Source: Microcaldota archaeon (GTDB taxonomy: Archaea; Micrarchaeota; Micrarchaeia; Micrarchaeales; CABMGC01). Taken from it: a stretch of DNA of 35,023 nucleotides. Shown in pieces: positions 7,837 to 17,597 of this stretch. Location of the stretch: contig JAJZIU010000006.1 of the NCBI GenBank assembly GCA_021810455.1, positions 1-35,023 on the forward strand. The letters are read 5' to 3'. The position numbers were made by a program, and so were the translations under genes. The notes under the pieces are model-generated. The model searched no databases. It saw only the letters and a list, made by a program, of their open reading frames with translations, and had not been told where the DNA came from. How positions within the stretch are numbered: position 1 is the stretch's first letter; each line of letters begins with the position of its first letter.

Positions 7837-8844
7837 ATGGTGGAAGAGTTTGATTTGACAAATAGGGAAAAACTCATACTCAAAGAACTAAGTGCGTATT
7901 CTAGAACAAGCCTGGCACGCTTGGCAACCCTTGCTAATTGCTCTCCGGCAAAGGCAAACAAACTGTTAAATCGATTGGTGGATAAGTTAGGCATCAGGTT
8001 TACGCTTGAAGTAAATATGGATAAGATGGGTTTTGAAGAGAAACATCTCATAATGGTAAAATTTGGCAAAAAACCAAACGAGTCATTTCTTATCGACTTT
8101 TTCAAGAATGATCTTTATTCACAAAATGTATACATGGCTAAAGGTGGTTTTGATCTATTCATATTTGCTGCTGCCGACACATCTGATAACTACATACAAT
8201 GGGAAACCAATCTGGCATCAAATCTTTCAGAGTATTTGCCTGAACTATATCCATCAAGTTATGTGCAAGTGCATCTAGGATACATGCCCATGAATGATAA
8301 TTTTGCAGAATTTGTCAAAGGGATTGATAGTAAAGATAAACAAATACTAAAGCTTCTTAATGAAAATTCTCGGATTAGTTACAGAGACATTGGTAAAAAA
8401 TTAGGAATAAACGAAGACACAATAAGATATAGGGTGTTCCGACTTTCTAAAGAAGGAGTAATAGAAAGATTTACGATTGCAATACAGGATCCTCCAGGTT
8501 TCCTTGTCACTTTTCTAACGAGATACAGATTCAATAAGAATACTGTCGGTGAACTTTTTCCTGCGATACGAAAACATAATCAAAGCGAAATAGAAACGCC
8601 TCCCCTCATAAACGCCACTCCGCTTGTAGCAGTTTTAAGTGGTAGTTCACGTTTGTGTGTGTTCAATTATGGGAGAACTCTCGACGATGCACTTAATTTC
8701 GGAGTTAAATGGTACTCACACCTTCTAAGAAACAACAATCCACATATAACACGTGCGATAATTCTAAAGCCTGTAAAAGGCTTGCTTCCTTTGAGAAATC
8801 TCGATCCAAAACGATATTACAAATATATGTGGAACATAAAATAA
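7837..8844 (+). CDS. Lrp/AsnC-like transcription regulator with two HTH units
   Basis: SLARLATLANCSPAKANKLLNRLVDKLGI and IDSKDKQILKLLNENSRISYRDIGKKLGINEDTIRYRVFRLSKEGVI. Confidence 0.75.
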   Translation: MVEEFDLTNREKLILKELSAYSRTSLARLATLANCSPAKANKLLNRLVDKLGIRFTLEVNMDKMGFEEKHLIMVKFGKKPNESFLIDFFKNDLYSQNVYMAKGGFDLFIFAAADTSDNYIQWETNLASNLSEYLPELYPSSYVQVHLGYMPMNDNFAEFVKGIDSKDKQILKLLNENSRISYRDIGKKLGINEDTIRYRVFRLSKEGVIERFTIAIQDPPGFLVTFLTRYRFNKNTVGELFPAIRKHNQSEIETPPLINATPLVAVLSGSSRLCVFNYGRTLDDALNFGVKWYSHLLRNNNPHITRAIILKPVKGLLPLRNLDPKRYYKYMWNIK

Positions 8845-8930
8845 GACTATAGGGCATTTAGACATTCTTTCTCAATAAACTGCTACTGAAATCCGAAATA
8901 TTAGTAAATAAATTCGGAAATAAAACAATC

Positions 8931-8938
8931 TATATAAA
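8931..8938 (+). promoter_or_regulatory. TATA box for the downstream structured RNA
   Basis: ctatataaat about 25 nt upstream of the GTTGGG stem at 8961. Confidence 0.5.
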
Positions 8939-8960
8939 TGTCAAAAATCACAATGTTCTT

Positions 8961-9085
8961 GTTGGGACTAGAGTGGGGAATCTGGTAATGCCAAGTGAAA
9001 ACTACTTTTCACACACCCTCAAATTTGGCATTTCTTCTGAATGACTCTACTCCTGCCCAACTTATAATTACGTACTGGCATTACC
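8961..9085 (+). ncRNA. Structured RNA / riboswitch-like leader with alternative stems
   Basis: GTTGGG(8961-8966)/CCCAAC(9056-9061); GTGAAAA-CTAC-TTTTCAC (8995-9012); AATGCCAA(8987-8994) can pair with TTGGCATT(9025-9032), or GGTAATGCCA(8984-8993) with TGGCATTACC(9076-9085). Confidence 0.55.
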
Positions 9086-9182
9086 TCTTTATATTGCTTT
9101 GACTAAACAGATGGCTCTAAACCACTCTAGCACAAAACATGCTTATTTAAAGATAAACTACGCACACTTACAGTGTCATTCC

Positions 9183-9725
9183 ATGAAAGTAACACATTAT
9201 CCATTGTCAAGGTTCGCAAGGATCACATTACTGTGCGGACTTATAGTAAATATTATAGCACTTTTAATTTTTGCTCATTATTATCAAATGTTACCCAGTA
9301 CCATACCTAACCACTTGAACTTAAATCATAATGCTTTGGGTCCGAAAACCTCACTGTTGGTCATACCTGCAATATTTTGGACAGTGTTTGTACTGTTTTT
9401 GGTAATAATACATTTCAGATATACATTATTGGAGAAATATCCCTATCTGATAAATCTTCCATCATTCGTATACAGATTAGGCATGGAGAAGAATCCAAAA
9501 CTTGAAGGTGAAGTGATAAACAAGGTATTCACTGTATACTCTCTAACGATGTTATATGTGCCTATAGTTAATCTCATACTTACCCTGTCATTACTTCCTA
9601 ATGCTGGGCACGGTTTGTATGCAAGGACCATTCTTCCATTCATCTTTATTACTGTTGCAATATTCGTAATAGCTGTTTTTGCATTGTACAGGAACATATA
9701 TCGGAGTTTTGCAAAAAGAAACTGA
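9183..9725 (+). CDS. DUF1648-like integral membrane protein
   Basis: MLPSTIPNHLNLNHNALGPKTSLLVIPAI pattern and five to six hydrophobic segments; the 9099 start of the ORF track is less likely. Confidence 0.6.
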   Translation: MKVTHYPLSRFARITLLCGLIVNIIALLIFAHYYQMLPSTIPNHLNLNHNALGPKTSLLVIPAIFWTVFVLFLVIIHFRYTLLEKYPYLINLPSFVYRLGMEKNPKLEGEVINKVFTVYSLTMLYVPIVNLILTLSLLPNAGHGLYARTILPFIFITVAIFVIAVFALYRNIYRSFAKRN

Positions 9726-9817
9726 ACTAAATCAAAAACCAGTGCCTGGTACTTGTAATCATTTGCCACAGTGTCTTTCGGTGAACTATTTCTAGTCCTT
9801 TACAATTGCATTGTTGT

Positions 9818-11254
9818 CTACTTCACTATCTCTTTCTTTGTTTCGTGCAGTGAGCCCGTATGCGCCAATCTGTGCTGGTTCAGACCTCCTGCCATTAGGA
9901 TGCTTACAGTCAGCCCTGCCACTTTCGCAGCACTTATGCCCTGATCATGCGCGTCTATTCCGATTATCGCTTCGCACTCGTTTCTTTGCTGTGTCCTTAT
10001 CCCTTCTACTCCCCACTCGAAGTTTCTTATGCTAAGCGTGTACTCTACTCCTCTTACATTTCTTCTTTCGGTTTCCCTTGCTTCCACATTTATCACTGAA
10101 GATACGAATGCAGGGCTTGCCGGCCTTATTGCCCTGAACAGCGCATCAAGTATCTCATTCTCCATGCCTGTGTGCGAATTCGCTCCTTGGAAATCCGTCC
10201 ATCTGTGGTACTTGGAATCGTGCATTTCACAGAACTCTGAAATAGATATGCCTGGCATCATCACCTTTCTTTCTCCATTTACCGTTTCTCTGACTTCAAA
10301 TTCTCTCATGAGATATTCTCCTGGCAGGAATAATGTACCGCTTACGTTTCTTCCACGTACGTTCCTTACTGCGGGTCTCAGATCTCCATCCTCTCCACCG
10401 GCAAGCCATAGTGTTTTGTACTCTATTCCCAACGAATTAAGTTTAGGTATTATGTGACTTTCCATCAACTTTCCGGTTATTCCTGTTGCGGCCTCGTGTC
10501 CAAACGAATTTCCAAACATTTCGTATATGAAGTTTATCGAAAGTTCTACATCATAACCTGAGTTTATCTTGTTGAATGTCAATTCGGCCAATCTTCCATT
10601 TATGCACTCGACTTTTCTGCTGCCCGTTTTAAGTAAGTCTTCGTAGAAATTCTCTTCTTTCAAAGCCGCAATCGCAGCGTTTGCATCGTACGTGGAATTG
10701 AACTTCATTGTTGGAGATCTTGTTGCCCTAGAAGTTTCATCTATTGTGACGCTTACTTTCCCGTGCTCTCCGTAATTTCCCAACTTCTTTATCATTGTCA
10801 ATCCATAGCTTACTCCTTCCACTACTCCCTGTCTTACCGGACTTAACGGAACCATTCTTTCAAACGAGTATATTTCTCCCTCTTTTCTTTTTCGCACTTC
10901 AGCTGCAACAGGTCCTACTATGCTTATTCCGTCACCTCCGAGATACTGCGCTATTATTGGTATCTGGTTTCCCTTCTCAGATGTTATCACTGGGCATGCC
11001 AAAGCCGAATTTCTTAGGTAAGGCAGCTGCACTTCGTACTTCTCTTCAATAAATCTTCTTACGGCTTCAGCCGCATGCCCTCTGTAAAAGCCTTCTGTAT
11101 TGGCGTGCCTTTGTCTCTGTGAATCATTCATCGGATATAATTGCTTTAATCTATCCGAAACCTTGTGCAATTGGAGTTCTCCTCTCATCAGTTCTGATAC
11201 GACGCTCTTCATCGATCCGCTTCTTTCAAGTTCTCTGTCTTTTTTGTATATCAT
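9818..11254 (-). CDS. Divergent HMG-CoA reductase-fold protein, probably catalytically inactive
   Basis: Colinear with archaeal HMGR (LMRGELQLHKV; TRSPTMKF; LAGGEDGDLRPAVRN...LPG; GANSHTGMENEILDALF; TLSIRNFEWG...TQQRNECEAIIG; LTVSILMAGGL) but catalytic motifs replaced. Confidence 0.65.
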   Translation of the reverse strand: MIYKKDRELERSGSMKSVVSELMRGELQLHKVSDRLKQLYPMNDSQRQRHANTEGFYRGHAAEAVRRFIEEKYEVQLPYLRNSALACPVITSEKGNQIPIIAQYLGGDGISIVGPVAAEVRKRKEGEIYSFERMVPLSPVRQGVVEGVSYGLTMIKKLGNYGEHGKVSVTIDETSRATRSPTMKFNSTYDANAAIAALKEENFYEDLLKTGSRKVECINGRLAELTFNKINSGYDVELSINFIYEMFGNSFGHEAATGITGKLMESHIIPKLNSLGIEYKTLWLAGGEDGDLRPAVRNVRGRNVSGTLFLPGEYLMREFEVRETVNGERKVMMPGISISEFCEMHDSKYHRWTDFQGANSHTGMENEILDALFRAIRPASPAFVSSVINVEARETERRNVRGVEYTLSIRNFEWGVEGIRTQQRNECEAIIGIDAHDQGISAAKVAGLTVSILMAGGLNQHRLAHTGSLHETKKEIVK

Positions 11255-12126
11255 CTATTCACCATTCTTATGAATTCCAAAACCTCATCAGGCTTCCTCG
11301 CTATTCTCGCATTAGCCTTTCTGAGTTCTGCTTCCTTGCTTGCCATCGATCCTGCACCATTGCTTATTATGGCTCCTGCATGTCCCATTCTTTTTCCTTC
11401 AGGCGCTGCGCTTCCTGCCATGTAGGCTATCAGCGGCTTTGTGAATTTACCATCAATAATGAGCTTTGCAGCCTCCTCCTCCTGGCTGCCTCCTACCTCT
11501 CCTATCATCAGCACACATTTTGTATCATTATCTTTTTCGAATTCCAGTAAGAGGTCAGCGAACCGGGTTCCTATTACAGGATCTCCTCCAACTCCGACGC
11601 ATGTTGATTGCCCAAATCCTGCCGTAGTCATTCTGGACACCAGTTCGTACATCAGTGTTCCGCTTCTTGAAATAACTCCAACATTCCCTTCCACAAAATA
11701 CCTGTTTGGCACGAATCCTATCTTGCACCTGTATTTTGGAACTATCAGTCCTGCCGTATTCGGTCCTATAACTTTCGTTCCTTTTGATTTTGCATATTCC
11801 ACTATCTTCAGTGCGTCATGAAGAGGCACATATTCCGGTATTATTACAAGAAGTTTTACTCCTGCGTCTATCGCTTCGAATGCCGCTTCCTTAGCTGCCT
11901 TTCCTGGTACAAACAACGCGCTTGCGTTTGCACCGGTTTTTTCAACTGCTTCCTTTACTGTGTTGAATACTGGCACGTTATAAATCGTTTCTCCTCCTGC
12001 ACCAGGGCGCACTCCTGCAACTACCCTTGTTCCGTACTCAAGCATCGTCCTCGTGTGCTCCTTTCCGGCATTGCCCGTTATTCCCTGAACTATCAATTTT
12101 GTTGAATCATCTAACAGTATTGCCAT
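11251..12126 (-). CDS. sucD: Succinate-CoA ligase (ADP/GDP-forming) alpha subunit
   Basis: VQGITGNAGKEHTRTMLEYGT, GVGGDPVIGT, phospho-His motif MGHAGAII. Confidence 0.93.
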   Translation of the reverse strand: MAILLDDSTKLIVQGITGNAGKEHTRTMLEYGTRVVAGVRPGAGGETIYNVPVFNTVKEAVEKTGANASALFVPGKAAKEAAFEAIDAGVKLLVIIPEYVPLHDALKIVEYAKSKGTKVIGPNTAGLIVPKYRCKIGFVPNRYFVEGNVGVISRSGTLMYELVSRMTTAGFGQSTCVGVGGDPVIGTRFADLLLEFEKDNDTKCVLMIGEVGGSQEEEAAKLIIDGKFTKPLIAYMAGSAAPEGKRMGHAGAIISNGAGSMASKEAELRKANARIARKPDEVLEFIRMVNR

Positions 12127-13246
12127 TCGTAATCACCTTGCTTACTTCAGCAACCGCTTCCTCCAGGGAGCGTATGTTCCTTATTCCCGCATTTTTCAGT
12201 ATCTCAGCACCTTTTTCCTCCTGATTTCCAACCATTCTTACTACTACCGGGATGCTTCCTTTGTTCTCATTCGCGAATTTCACTATTCCTTCTGCCATCG
12301 AATCGCATCTGTTCAAACCTGCGAAAAGATTTACGAACATAACGCTGATTCCCGATTTCTTTTTCAGTATGTTGAATGCTTTGTATATTCCTTCTCCATC
12401 TATCTGCGCAACATCAAGAAAATCAGCAGGCTTGCACCTGTTTTCATTCAACAGGTCTATAGTTGCCATGCACAATCCCGCACCGCTGCACACTATCCCT
12501 ACGTTTCCTTCAAGATCTACGTAATGCCAGCCAGCCTCGTTCATCTCTTTTTCATAAACCGTGACCGCTTCTTGTTTCTTTATATTGTTAAATTTCTCAT
12601 GCTTGAACAGCGAATCATCATTAACCGTTAGCACCGCATCAAGCGCAACCAGCTCTCCGTTTTTTGCAAGAGCCAGGGGATTTATTTCTATCAATTCTGC
12701 GTCCATTTCCGAGAATATCTTCCACAGTGTCTTTGTAATTTTTATTATTCCTTCTTCCAATTCTCCTAATCCTGCCTCCATTATGGTTCTCTTCACTTCT
12801 TTTTCATCTATTCCTTCAATAAGTCCTATGTGCAACTTTTTCACACTGTTCCTATTTTCAATTGCTATTTCCTCAATTTCCATGCCTCCGGAAGGACTGA
12901 TTATCAGCACAGGTTTTCCAACCTCGAAATCTATTGCAATTGCTACGTAAATTTCCTTGAACATCCCTATTTTTTCCTCAATTATTATTTCATTGATCAC
13001 TGTTCCATTGAATGTTTTTCCCAATACCTTGTTTGCAAACTCTCTTACCTGTTCTTCTTTGTTTGCAAATGAAACCAAGCCTGTCTTTCCCCTTTTCTTT
13101 ATGCCTATTGGTTTTAGTACTACATCTTGCCCAAGCTTGTTGAACAGTTCGTTTGCTTCATCAATGTTTCTTGCAATGCCTCCTCTTGGCACTGCTATCC
13201 CTTCCGCTTTGAAAATTTCCTTTGCTTCATTTTCACGAAGATTCAT
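12107..13246 (-). CDS. sucC: Succinate-CoA ligase beta subunit
   Basis: ATP-grasp N-terminus (MNLRENEAKEIFKAEGIAVPRG), AELIEINPLAL, GNVGIVCSGAGLCMATIDLL. Confidence 0.93.
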   Translation of the reverse strand: MNLRENEAKEIFKAEGIAVPRGGIARNIDEANELFNKLGQDVVLKPIGIKKRGKTGLVSFANKEEQVREFANKVLGKTFNGTVINEIIIEEKIGMFKEIYVAIAIDFEVGKPVLIISPSGGMEIEEIAIENRNSVKKLHIGLIEGIDEKEVKRTIMEAGLGELEEGIIKITKTLWKIFSEMDAELIEINPLALAKNGELVALDAVLTVNDDSLFKHEKFNNIKKQEAVTVYEKEMNEAGWHYVDLEGNVGIVCSGAGLCMATIDLLNENRCKPADFLDVAQIDGEGIYKAFNILKKKSGISVMFVNLFAGLNRCDSMAEGIVKFANENKGSIPVVVRMVGNQEEKGAEILKNAGIRNIRSLEEAVAEVSKVITNGNTVR

Positions 13247-13408
13247 TGTGCACTCCTTGCGCTAAGCATGAATTGATTAGCGTTAAGAGAAGTCTTTGTC
13301 ATCCTCTTTAAATACTATCAGAATGTTCGTCTATTGCCATATTACAGTACGTTGAAACGTAAATCCACTGTTTTATCGTAAATTGGTTAATACCTTTCTA
13401 TTCAATGT

Positions 13409-14371
13409 ATGTCTGAGGAGATTTTGATGGAAAAGAAAATGAAAGCAATTGTGATACACGGGTATGGGGATTCAAACGTGCTTACTCAAGAGCAAGTGGA
13501 TATTCCCGAATTAAAACCTGATGAAGTTCTTATAAAAGTTCATTACACAAGCGTCAATCCTGTGGATTGGAAGATGAGATCTGGTTTGTTAAAGGATCAC
13601 ATGCCTTTAAAATTCCCCGCAATACTCGGAATCGATGTTGCAGGAACAATCGAGAAAACAGGTTCGGATTCCAAAAAATTCAAGGTTGGAGACAAGGTAT
13701 TCTGCAGGGCAGATGTATCAAACGGTGGAAGTTATTCCGAATACGTCGCAGTAAATGAGGACAATGTTGCTCATGCTCCTGAGAGCATATCATTAAAGGA
13801 AACCGCAGCCCTTCCTGTTACTGCGGGAACCGCATGGAGTTCCCTTTTCGATACTGCCAATCTTAACTCAGGGCAGAAGGTTCTCATAACTGGCGCATCT
13901 GGTGGTGTAGGTATAATGGCCGTGCAATTTGCAAAGAAGGCAGGCGCATACGTCATATGCACTACATCAAAACCGAACATTGAACTTCTGAAAAGCCTCG
14001 GTGCTGATGAAGTTATCGATTACACTGAAGGTGATTTTAGCCTGAAGGTTTCAAATGTTGATGTGGTTCTAGATACTGTTGGTGGTGAAACACTGCAAAA
14101 AGCTCACACGGTTTTGAAGAAAGGCGGCATTCTTGTCGCTATTGCAGGGCAACCTGATATTTCACTTGCTGAGAAGCACGGTATAAAAGCAACACGATTG
14201 TCAGTTCAGACTGATGGTAAGAAACTTGGGGAAATCGCAAGAGCTATCGATGAAGGAAAACTCAAGGTTGTGATATACAAAGAGTTTCCTTTGGAAAGAA
14301 TTGCTGAGGCGCATGATCTTAGTGAAAGCAGAAAGGCAGTTGGGAAGATTGTTGTTACTGTGTCTGAGTAG
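13409..14371 (+). CDS. Zinc-free medium-chain NADP-dependent oxidoreductase (quinone oxidoreductase-like)
   Basis: NPVDWKMRSGLL, GIDVAGTIEKTG, VLITGASGGVGIMAVQFAK. Confidence 0.9.
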   Translation: MSEEILMEKKMKAIVIHGYGDSNVLTQEQVDIPELKPDEVLIKVHYTSVNPVDWKMRSGLLKDHMPLKFPAILGIDVAGTIEKTGSDSKKFKVGDKVFCRADVSNGGSYSEYVAVNEDNVAHAPESISLKETAALPVTAGTAWSSLFDTANLNSGQKVLITGASGGVGIMAVQFAKKAGAYVICTTSKPNIELLKSLGADEVIDYTEGDFSLKVSNVDVVLDTVGGETLQKAHTVLKKGGILVAIAGQPDISLAEKHGIKATRLSVQTDGKKLGEIARAIDEGKLKVVIYKEFPLERIAEAHDLSESRKAVGKIVVTVSE

Positions 14372-14396
14372 CTTTCTGGCTTAGTCGTGGTTATAA

Positions 14397-16889
14397 ATGG
14401 ACAAGAGGATTGAAGCTATACAAAATATAGATATGAAAGACGTATGGCAAGGTAAAAAATCCGGAGTAGAAGAAAATGTAAAAATAAAGATAGTTCTTCC
14501 TCTGCTACAATCTCTCGGCTTCAACCCAGCAAAAGACATGGATTTTGAGCATTTTGTTGAAAACAAACGTGCTGATATAGCTATTCTAATTAATGGAAAG
14601 CCAAAAATAGTGGTAGAATGCAAGAGCCCCGAAAAGAATCTTGATGATGCTATAAGTCAGGCTCTCAATTACGCAATAAAGCAACAAATTCCCTACATTC
14701 TCCTTACAAATGGTATAGAGTTTAGACTATACAAACCATTCATCGAGAACCTTGTTAATCCAGAAGATAGATTGCTTGCAAAAGCTACGCTACAAACACT
14801 TGTAAAGGGATATCTAGATCTTTCAGATTGGATATCTCATGACAGTTTGACAAAAGATAGGATAGACAAGAAGGCCAAGAAAGTTATCGAAGAGCGTAGA
14901 GATGCAATAACTGCAAAGACGCTTATTGAAAATCTTAGAGAAGCTAAACAAATATTAATTGATGATGCCAAGACAAAAATATTACCTAAATTCAAATCTG
15001 ATACTACTTTCAGAGATCTAGTTGATAAATGGGTTAAGGACAGTGAACTTGACATTACAAAACCTGATAAATGGGTTGATATACTTGCTAATGAAATTGC
15101 TTACTCCTTCATAAACAAGCTCTATTTTTATAGGATTGCTGAAGACAAAAAGATAGTAGCACAAAAATTAAATAAACAAGCAATGAAAGGAATACCAAAA
15201 TGGCTTGGTTATGGAGATATGGTAAAACTGTCCTTTGCTGAAATAAGAAAGATTGATTATGCAGTAATATTTGACCACGACATCTTTGATATGATAGAAT
15301 TTGGTGAAAGAAACCTCAAGAAGATCGTAGATAGTTTATCAGAATATAACTTTGCTTCAATAAGTAGCGACATTATAGGTAAGATATACGAATATCATGT
15401 AACTAAAGATGAAAGGAAGAGACTGGGACAATTCTACACGCCATCTGAGGTAATTAATTATATATTTGATAACATTCCTCTAAAAGAATCAGACAAACTG
15501 ATAGACCCTGCTTGTGGTTCTGGGGGATTCTTAATAAGAGCTTATGATAGGTTTCTCAAAGTATCAAAAGACAAAAAGAAAAAGAATCTACATAAACAGA
15601 TTATAGAAAACAACTTATTTGGTTACGACATCAATCCTTTTGCTGTTCATATGACTGGTATGAATCTAGCTCTAAGAAACATAGAAGACAAAACAGACGT
15701 GATAAACGTAACAGAAAGAGACTCACTTACCAAGGACGCTAATTCTCAAAAGTTCGATATAATTATAGGCAATCCTCCTTATTTCAACCTTAATCAAGAT
15801 ATTATAAAGAAACAATATGCTGAGGAAGGCTTTGAAAAAATCTCATCAGGGGTAGTAAATATTGCTGCTCTATTTCTCAAAAAATATATTTCTCAGCTCG
15901 AACCAGCTGGATATCTTGGATTTGTTCTACCTAAGTCAATAACGTATACTGACTCTTGGGAAGGAATAAGAAAATATGTCTTGGAAGAAGCTGAAATAGT
16001 AAAGATATTTGATATCCACGAAGCGTTTGACGGGGTCTTGCTTGAAGAAGTTGTCCTTATAGTAAGGAAAAAACCATGCGACAAACTAAAACAAGTAGAA
16101 GTTACCTATATCAAATTGCCTTATACTAAAGACAATGAGACAGCCAAGCACATGGTTGATAGCTCTCTATTTAACAGTACTATGTTTCCAATCTATCTAT
16201 TTTCTAAAAACAAGGAGATATTTGACGCAATGAATAAAGACACAAAACTAGTGAATGATATTTCAGAACCTGTATTTAGGGGATCTCCAATTCAGAAGTT
16301 TGAATATTTATTTACAGATAAAAAAGTAACATCTGATGACCTGCCCATACTACGCGGTGCAAATATCGATCAATTTGCTCTAAAAGATAAGATTCAGTAT
16401 GTTAGTTGGAAGAGAACAGAATTTAAAGCGTATGAAAAGTCAATACGGCGATTACAAAAACCAAAGATAATGGGTCAACGACTTATTGCTCAAACAGGAA
16501 ATCATATGAAAATGATAGCGACTATTGATGAAAAGGGAGAATTTCTCGAAGTAGATACAATAAACAACGTTATACTAACTGACGATTCCTTTAATTTGAA
16601 ATATGTACTCGGAATAATCAATTCTAAACTCGCTTCTTACTACATGTATAATTTCATATTCAACAGAGCTGTAAGAACTGTTGATTTTGGTTATGTATCA
16701 AAACTACCAATAAAGATAATGCCTCACTCAAAACAGCAGAAAGTGATTGGTTTGGTTGATAAATTACTCAAAGAAGATGCAGATTCAAGTAATGCAAAAG
16801 ATCTTAGGGATAAAATAGACGAAGAAGTCTATGCAATCTATGGTATAAAGCCAAAAGAGATAGACATGATAGAAAGCAATTACAAGTAA
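14397..16889 (+). CDS. Type IIG-like restriction-modification enzyme (HsdR_N-type nuclease + N6-adenine methylase + TRD)
   Basis: RADIAILINGKPKIVVECKSPEK (PD-ExK), GQFYTPSEV, LIDPACGSGGFLIRAYD, IIGNPPYFNL, C-terminal specificity-like region. Confidence 0.88.
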   Translation: MDKRIEAIQNIDMKDVWQGKKSGVEENVKIKIVLPLLQSLGFNPAKDMDFEHFVENKRADIAILINGKPKIVVECKSPEKNLDDAISQALNYAIKQQIPYILLTNGIEFRLYKPFIENLVNPEDRLLAKATLQTLVKGYLDLSDWISHDSLTKDRIDKKAKKVIEERRDAITAKTLIENLREAKQILIDDAKTKILPKFKSDTTFRDLVDKWVKDSELDITKPDKWVDILANEIAYSFINKLYFYRIAEDKKIVAQKLNKQAMKGIPKWLGYGDMVKLSFAEIRKIDYAVIFDHDIFDMIEFGERNLKKIVDSLSEYNFASISSDIIGKIYEYHVTKDERKRLGQFYTPSEVINYIFDNIPLKESDKLIDPACGSGGFLIRAYDRFLKVSKDKKKKNLHKQIIENNLFGYDINPFAVHMTGMNLALRNIEDKTDVINVTERDSLTKDANSQKFDIIIGNPPYFNLNQDIIKKQYAEEGFEKISSGVVNIAALFLKKYISQLEPAGYLGFVLPKSITYTDSWEGIRKYVLEEAEIVKIFDIHEAFDGVLLEEVVLIVRKKPCDKLKQVEVTYIKLPYTKDNETAKHMVDSSLFNSTMFPIYLFSKNKEIFDAMNKDTKLVNDISEPVFRGSPIQKFEYLFTDKKVTSDDLPILRGANIDQFALKDKIQYVSWKRTEFKAYEKSIRRLQKPKIMGQRLIAQTGNHMKMIATIDEKGEFLEVDTINNVILTDDSFNLKYVLGIINSKLASYYMYNFIFNRAVRTVDFGYVSKLPIKIMPHSKQQKVIGLVDKLLKEDADSSNAKDLRDKIDEEVYAIYGIKPKEIDMIESNYK

Positions 16890-16897
16890 GTGGTGGC

Positions 16898-17593
16898 ATG
16901 CGTATCTCAGCAAAGGATTTAGGTTGGCTTGCAGTTGATGATTTCTGTCATAAATGTTTCTGGATAGAACGTCACACTAAAGGCCTTCCTTATCAGATAG
17001 GCTTTCCTGACATCTTTTTCTCTATTTATGCTTATACCGAGAATATAGTCGAAAGATATGTCCGAAAGAACGAAGAACTACCTAAATGGACGGATGTTAT
17101 TGGATACATAAAACGTATAGTAACTGTAAAATCTTCTAAGTTTAAAACAGAAAAAGAAAACATAACGCTAAGTGGAATACTTGATCTATTATTCAAAAGA
17201 CGCAATGGCGATTTCATTATAGTGGATTACAAAACAGCTAAATATACTGACAATCAAGACCAGCTTATGCCTATTTATCAAATTCAACATAATGGTTATG
17301 CTTATATTGCAGAAGCAATAGGCTACAAACCCGTAAAAGACCTATACTTAGTGCATTTCGAATCTCCTCACAAGGAAATGTACGAAGCAATAACTGACGG
17401 ATATACTAACGGAAATGGGTTTGAAATGCCATTTAAGCCTAAAATTCATAAGACTAAGAGAGATAATAAAGATATAGACCGATTACTCGAGAAGGCAAGC
17501 AATATATACGAGCAAGGAAATGCACCAGAAGGACTAGTGGAATGTAAAGATTGTAAAAGACTTGAGAATCCAATTAAAATAGCTAGTATTTGA
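16898..17593 (+). CDS. RecB/Cas4-like PD-(D/E)XK nuclease with CxxC pairs at both ends
   Basis: FCHKCFWIE N-terminus, SGILDLLFKRRNGDFIIVDYKTAK, YIAEAIGYKPV, C-terminal ECKDCKR. Confidence 0.75.
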   Translation: MRISAKDLGWLAVDDFCHKCFWIERHTKGLPYQIGFPDIFFSIYAYTENIVERYVRKNEELPKWTDVIGYIKRIVTVKSSKFKTEKENITLSGILDLLFKRRNGDFIIVDYKTAKYTDNQDQLMPIYQIQHNGYAYIAEAIGYKPVKDLYLVHFESPHKEMYEAITDGYTNGNGFEMPFKPKIHKTKRDNKDIDRLLEKASNIYEQGNAPEGLVECKDCKRLENPIKIASI

Positions 17594-17597
17594 TTTA

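Noticed and set aside
10029-13265. Many plus-strand ORFs (142 aa at 10029, 126 aa at 11441, 129 aa at 12561, 102 aa at 12957, etc.)
   Set aside because: Antisense shadows of the HMGR-like, sucD and sucC genes; low-complexity Ser/Phe/Leu-rich translations.
16898-17593. CRISPR adaptation gene cas4
   Set aside because: The nuclease is RecB/Cas4-like, but no CRISPR repeats or other cas genes are seen in the window and the cysteine layout is 2+2, not 1+3.
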